Positions 60,853 to 64,000 of a stretch of DNA of 64,000 nt are shown piece by piece. The notes under the pieces were generated by a model. The model was given only the letters and a program-made list of their open reading frames with translations. It was not told the origin of the DNA and made no database searches. Position 1 is the stretch's first letter. Every line of letters begins with the position of its first letter. Position numbers and translations under genes: made by a program. This DNA comes from Pantoea sp. Mb-10 (GTDB lineage: Bacteria; Pseudomonadota; Gammaproteobacteria; Enterobacterales; Enterobacteriaceae): contig NZ_JAJSDX010000003.1 of assembly GCF_021272205.1 (NCBI RefSeq), forward strand, positions 310,001 through 374,000. Reading direction: 5' to 3'.

Positions 60853-61449
60853 ATGAGTGCTATCGCGCTTGGTATGATTATTTTCGCGTATCTTTGCGGC
60901 TCGATATCCAGTGCGATTTTGGTGTGCAAACTCGCGGGCTTACCTGATCCCCGCACGGCCGGTTCGGGTAATCCAGGTGCCACCAACGTGCTGCGTCTGG
61001 GCGGCAAAGCGGCAGCGGCAGCCGTGCTGGTTTTTGACGTTGCCAAAGGCATGCTGCCGGTGTGGATCGCTTATCTCCTGCACGTGACGCCAATGTACCT
61101 CGGCTTGACCGCGATTGCCGCCTGCCTCGGCCATATTTATCCGGTCTTCTTTCATTTTCGCGGCGGGAAAGGCGTAGCCACGGCGTTTGGCGCCATCGCA
61201 CCTATCGGCTGGGATTTAACCGGTTTGATGGCCGGCACCTGGCTGCTGACGGTGCTGCTAAGCGGCTACTCGTCGCTGGGTGCGATCGTCAGCGCGTTGA
61301 TTGCGCCCTTCTACGTGTGGTGGTTCAAGCCGCAGTTTACTTTTCCGGTTTCGATGCTGTCGTGTTTGATTCTGTTACGCCACCACGACAACATCCAGCG
61401 CCTGTGGCGCGGCCAGGAAAGCAAAATCTGGAAGCGGAAAAAGAAATAA
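60853..61449 (+). CDS. plsY: glycerol-3-phosphate acyltransferase PlsY
   Basis: A 198-residue membrane enzyme (E. coli 205) with [12 protein letters not shown] and [13 protein letters not shown], the acyl-phosphate and glycerol phosphate motifs. It makes lysophosphatidate from acyl-phosphate. The ATG at 60853 begins the family start [10 protein letters not shown]; the longer frame to 60793 is unlikely. Confidence 0.95.
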   Translation: MSAIALGMIIFAYLCGSISSAILVCKLAGLPDPRTAGSGNPGATNVLRLGGKAAAAAVLVFDVAKGMLPVWIAYLLHVTPMYLGLTAIAACLGHIYPVFFHFRGGKGVATAFGAIAPIGWDLTGLMAGTWLLTVLLSGYSSLGAIVSALIAPFYVWWFKPQFTFPVSMLSCLILLRHHDNIQRLWRGQESKIWKRKKK

Positions 61450-61476
61450 AAAAAACCGGCGCGAGGCCGGTTTTTT
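61448..61476. terminator. bidirectional terminator between plsY and tsaD
   Basis: CCGGC-GCGAG-GCCGG with nine A on the left and six T on the right. Confidence 0.9.
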
Positions 61477-61477
61477 C

Positions 61478-62491
61478 TTAGATGGCAGGCAACTCTGCCA
61501 GCGGCCAGCGAGGCCGCACGCTGACGCCCAGCTCACCGCGCGTACCGCCTTTTAAACGCACCATGCCCGCATAGGCAATCATCGCGCCGTTATCGGTACA
61601 AAACTCAGGGCGCGCGTAGAAGACTTCACCGTGACGCGTCTGCATCATCTCTGCCATACGCTCGCGCAACGTGCGGTTGGCGCTGACGCCACCGGCAATC
61701 ACCAGCCGCGTAAATCCGGTTTGCTCCAGCGCGCGCTTGCACTTGATCATCAGCGTATCCACCACGGCATCTTCAAAAGCCCGCGCGATGTCGGCGCGCG
61801 CCTGCTCATCCCCCGCGTGCTCGCGAATGGTATTGGCGGCAAACGTTTTTAACCCTGAGAAGCTAAAATCCAGCCCTGGCCGATCGGTCATGGGCCGCGG
61901 GAAGCGGAAGCGGCCCGGCGTGCCCTGCTGCGCCATACGCGATAGCATCGGCCCGCCCGGATAATCCAATCCCAGCAGCTTGGCGGTTTTATCGAACGCT
62001 TCTCCGGCCGCATCATCGATGGATTCGCCTAACAGCGTATATTCACCGATGCCGGTCACGCTGATTAACTGCGTGTGCCCGCCAGACACCAACAGCGCAA
62101 CAAACGGAAAGGCGGGCGGATTCTCTTCCAGCATTGGTGCCAGCAGGTGGCCTTCCATATGGTGCACCGGCACGGCAGGCACGTTCCACGCAAAGGCCAG
62201 CGCCCGCCCTACCGTCGCACCCACCAACAGCGCGCCCACAAGGCCAGGGCCGGCGGTGTAGGCCACGGCATCAATATCCCCCGCCTGTAACCCCGCTTCT
62301 TTCAGTGCAGCCTGAATCAGCGGCACGGTTTTCCGCACGTGGTCGCGCGATGCCAGCTCTGGCACCACGCCGCCGTAATCGGCGTGCAATTTCACCTGGC
62401 TGTATAATTGATTCGCCAGCAGACCGGACGCATCGTCATAAATCGCGATGCCGGTTTCATCGCAGGACGTTTCAATACCCAGAACTCGCAT
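61478..62491 (-). CDS. tsaD: tRNA threonylcarbamoyladenosine transferase TsaD
   Basis: A 337-residue TsaD, the same length as E. coli. [18 protein letters not shown] (metal-binding histidines) and SGGHTQL are intact. With TsaB and TsaE it makes t6A37 in ANN-decoding tRNAs. A longer frame to 62665 runs into the rpsU promoter and was rejected. Confidence 0.97.
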   Translation of the reverse strand: MRVLGIETSCDETGIAIYDDASGLLANQLYSQVKLHADYGGVVPELASRDHVRKTVPLIQAALKEAGLQAGDIDAVAYTAGPGLVGALLVGATVGRALAFAWNVPAVPVHHMEGHLLAPMLEENPPAFPFVALLVSGGHTQLISVTGIGEYTLLGESIDDAAGEAFDKTAKLLGLDYPGGPMLSRMAQQGTPGRFRFPRPMTDRPGLDFSFSGLKTFAANTIREHAGDEQARADIARAFEDAVVDTLMIKCKRALEQTGFTRLVIAGGVSANRTLRERMAEMMQTRHGEVFYARPEFCTDNGAMIAYAGMVRLKGGTRGELGVSVRPRWPLAELPAI

Positions 62492-62574
62492 AGCTTTATC
62501 ACCCTCTTCTTGCGGCGCGCAGTGTAGCACAAGCCCAATCAGGCCTGAGACACTTTGCATCTGAAAAAGTGTTT

Positions 62575-62602
62575 TTGTGTCGCATAAAGAGTGCGCTATA
62601 CT
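62575..62602 (+). promoter_or_regulatory. sigma-70-type promoter of rpsU-dnaG
   Basis: TTGTGT at 62575 and TATACT at 62597 with a 16-base spacer, about 170 bases upstream of rpsU, matching the placement of the macromolecular synthesis operon promoters. Confidence 0.65.
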
Positions 62603-62725
62603 CCACGGCCTGAAAAAACCGGCAGCCGCAACGGCACACGCCCCTGTTGGTTCTAAATTGTCCATGGTGCTTTACAAGCCAGCTGCGGTTGGAGTAAAAT
62701 GCTGCACCATTTTGAAATGTGCTGA

Positions 62726-62986
<261 letters not shown>

Positions 62987-62993
62987 TTTCTCT

Positions 62994-63009
62994 CGGAAGT
63001 TCGCTTCCG
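62994..63009 (+). terminator. internal attenuator hairpin between rpsU and dnaG
   Basis: CGGAAG-TTCG-CTTCCG, a UUCG tetraloop hairpin eight bases after the rpsU stop, without a T run. In E. coli a terminator here lowers dnaG relative to rpsU. A second hairpin, capped by GAAA, follows at about 63043-63072 in the dnaG leader. Confidence 0.6.
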
Positions 63010-63104
63010 GCGCGTGTTAAACGCAGACAGAGTCAAGTAAGAGGCCGTGCTTTCCGAAAGGAAGCGCGGCTTGTTGCCGTTTATGAGCTGAAAAACCGGG
63101 GCAT

Positions 63105-64000
63105 ATGGCTGGACGAATTCCACGCGTTTTTATCAATGATTTACTTGCCCGCACGGACATCGTGGATCTGATCGATGCCCGCGTAAAGCTGAAGAAGCAA
63201 GGCAAGAACTATCACGCGTGCTGTCCTTTCCATAACGAAAAAACGCCCTCTTTCACCGTAAGCGGCGAAAAACAGTTTTACTACTGCTTCGGCTGTGGCG
63301 CCAAAGGCAACGCCATCGACTTCCTGATGAATCACGATCGTCTGGAATTTGTTGAAAGCGTTGAGGAGCTGGCCACGCTTCACGGCTTAGACGTGCCGTA
63401 TGAAGCGGGCAACGGCCCGAGCCCGATGGAACGCCATCAGCGCCAAAGTCTCTATCAGCTGCTGGAAGGCCTCGACGGATTTTATCAGCAAAGTCTGCGC
63501 AATCCGCAAGCGCGGTCTGCACAGCAGTATCTTGCCACGCGCGGACTGAGCCAGGACGTCATCGATCGCTTTGCGATTGGCTATGCGCCTGCCGGATGGG
63601 ACAACGTGCTCAAGCGCTTTGGCCAGCAGAAAGAAGACCGCGAATCGCTGATGGAAGCGGGCATGCTGGTGACGAACGATTCAGGCCGTACTTACGATCG
63701 TTTCCGCGACCGCGTGATGTTTCCTATTCGCGATAAGCGTGGGCGCGTTATTGGCTTTGGTGGACGCGTACTGGGCAATGATACGCCCAAATACCTGAAC
63801 TCCCCTGAAACGCCGATTTTTCATAAAGGCCGTCAGCTCTATGGTCTGTATGAGGCGCACAAAAACCATCCTCAGCCGGCGCGACTGCTGGTGGTGGAAG
63901 GGTATATGGATGTGGTGGCGCTGGCGCAGTTCGACATTGATTACGCCGTTGCGTCACTCGGCACCTCGACCACCGCTGAGCATATTCAGCTGCTGTTTCG
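63105..64000 (+). CDS. dnaG: DNA primase DnaG (cut by window end)
   Basis: The first 298 codons of a protein normally near 581 residues. The start ATG begins MAGRIPRVFINDLLART. The zinc-binding domain (CCPFHNEKTPSF, YYCFGCGAKGN) and the start of the RNA polymerase/TOPRIM domain (VVEGYMDVVAL) are present and intact. DnaG makes RNA primers at the fork with DnaB. It continues beyond the window, with rpoD expected after it. Confidence 0.97.
   Translation, partial: MAGRIPRVFINDLLARTDIVDLIDARVKLKKQGKNYHACCPFHNEKTPSFTVSGEKQFYYCFGCGAKGNAIDFLMNHDRLEFVESVEELATLHGLDVPYEAGNGPSPMERHQRQSLYQLLEGLDGFYQQSLRNPQARSAQQYLATRGLSQDVIDRFAIGYAPAGWDNVLKRFGQQKEDRESLMEAGMLVTNDSGRTYDRFRDRVMFPIRDKRGRVIGFGGRVLGNDTPKYLNSPETPIFHKGRQLYGLYEAHKNHPQPARLLVVEGYMDVVALAQFDIDYAVASLGTSTTAEHIQLLF

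Overview
The window looks like a chromosomal segment of a gamma-proteobacterium of the order Enterobacterales. From about 19 kb to the end it follows the gene order of the Escherichia coli metC-parC-parE-tolC-ribB-glnE-cca-rpsU-dnaG region. My best guess for the family is Erwiniaceae (Pantoea, Erwinia or Mixta type). This rests on the GC-rich coding sequence, the accessory genes (a periplasmic PheC-like dehydratase, a Csu-type pilus, Ig-repeat adhesin-like proteins) and the absence of yqhD, qseBC and ygiW. The genus call is inference; the order call is strong.

Layout. 1-4701: the end of a flagellar export-gate operon (fliP partial, fliQ, fliR, flhB, flhA). Its compact order suggests a secondary (Flag-2-like) flagellar system. 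5020-10137: an unrecognised acidic protein, ylaC, a YdcR-type MocR regulator and an MHYT-GGDEF-EAL cyclic-di-GMP enzyme. 10717-15906: a Csu-type chaperone-usher pilus operon. 15946-19091: a CitA-like transporter and a three-Ig-domain protein. 19149-29180: conserved backbone (exbD-exbB, metC, yghB, yqhC, dkgA, ftsP, plsC, parC). 29302-31510: two small glycosyltransferases and a PheC-like protein. 31670-32591: mdaB-ygiN. 32659-39001: a minus-strand cluster of a BapA-prefix/Ig protein, an OmpA-family protein and a nine-Ig-domain protein whose 5' end appears frameshifted. 39264-63004: a LysR regulator, then parE-yqiA-cpdA-yqiB-nudF, tolC-ygiB-ygiC, ygiD, a small cell-wall hydrolase, ribB with its FMN riboswitch, ubiK, hldE-glnE-ygiF, ygiM, cca, bacA, folB, plsY, tsaD and rpsU. 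63105 to the end: the first part of dnaG.

How it fits together. The accessory genes are mostly about the surface and sessile life: a second flagellar gate, a Csu pilus next to a c-di-GMP enzyme, and Ig-repeat proteins with an OmpA-like partner. A palindrome of the form AAGA-N4-TCTT (often AGACAGGTCT) recurs upstream of several of these genes and of the cell-wall hydrolase. It resembles the half-site layout of RcsA/RcsB boxes and may mark a shared regulon. That shared motif and the frameshifted Ig gene are the observations most worth following. I see no tRNA, rRNA, CRISPR array, insertion sequence or prophage.
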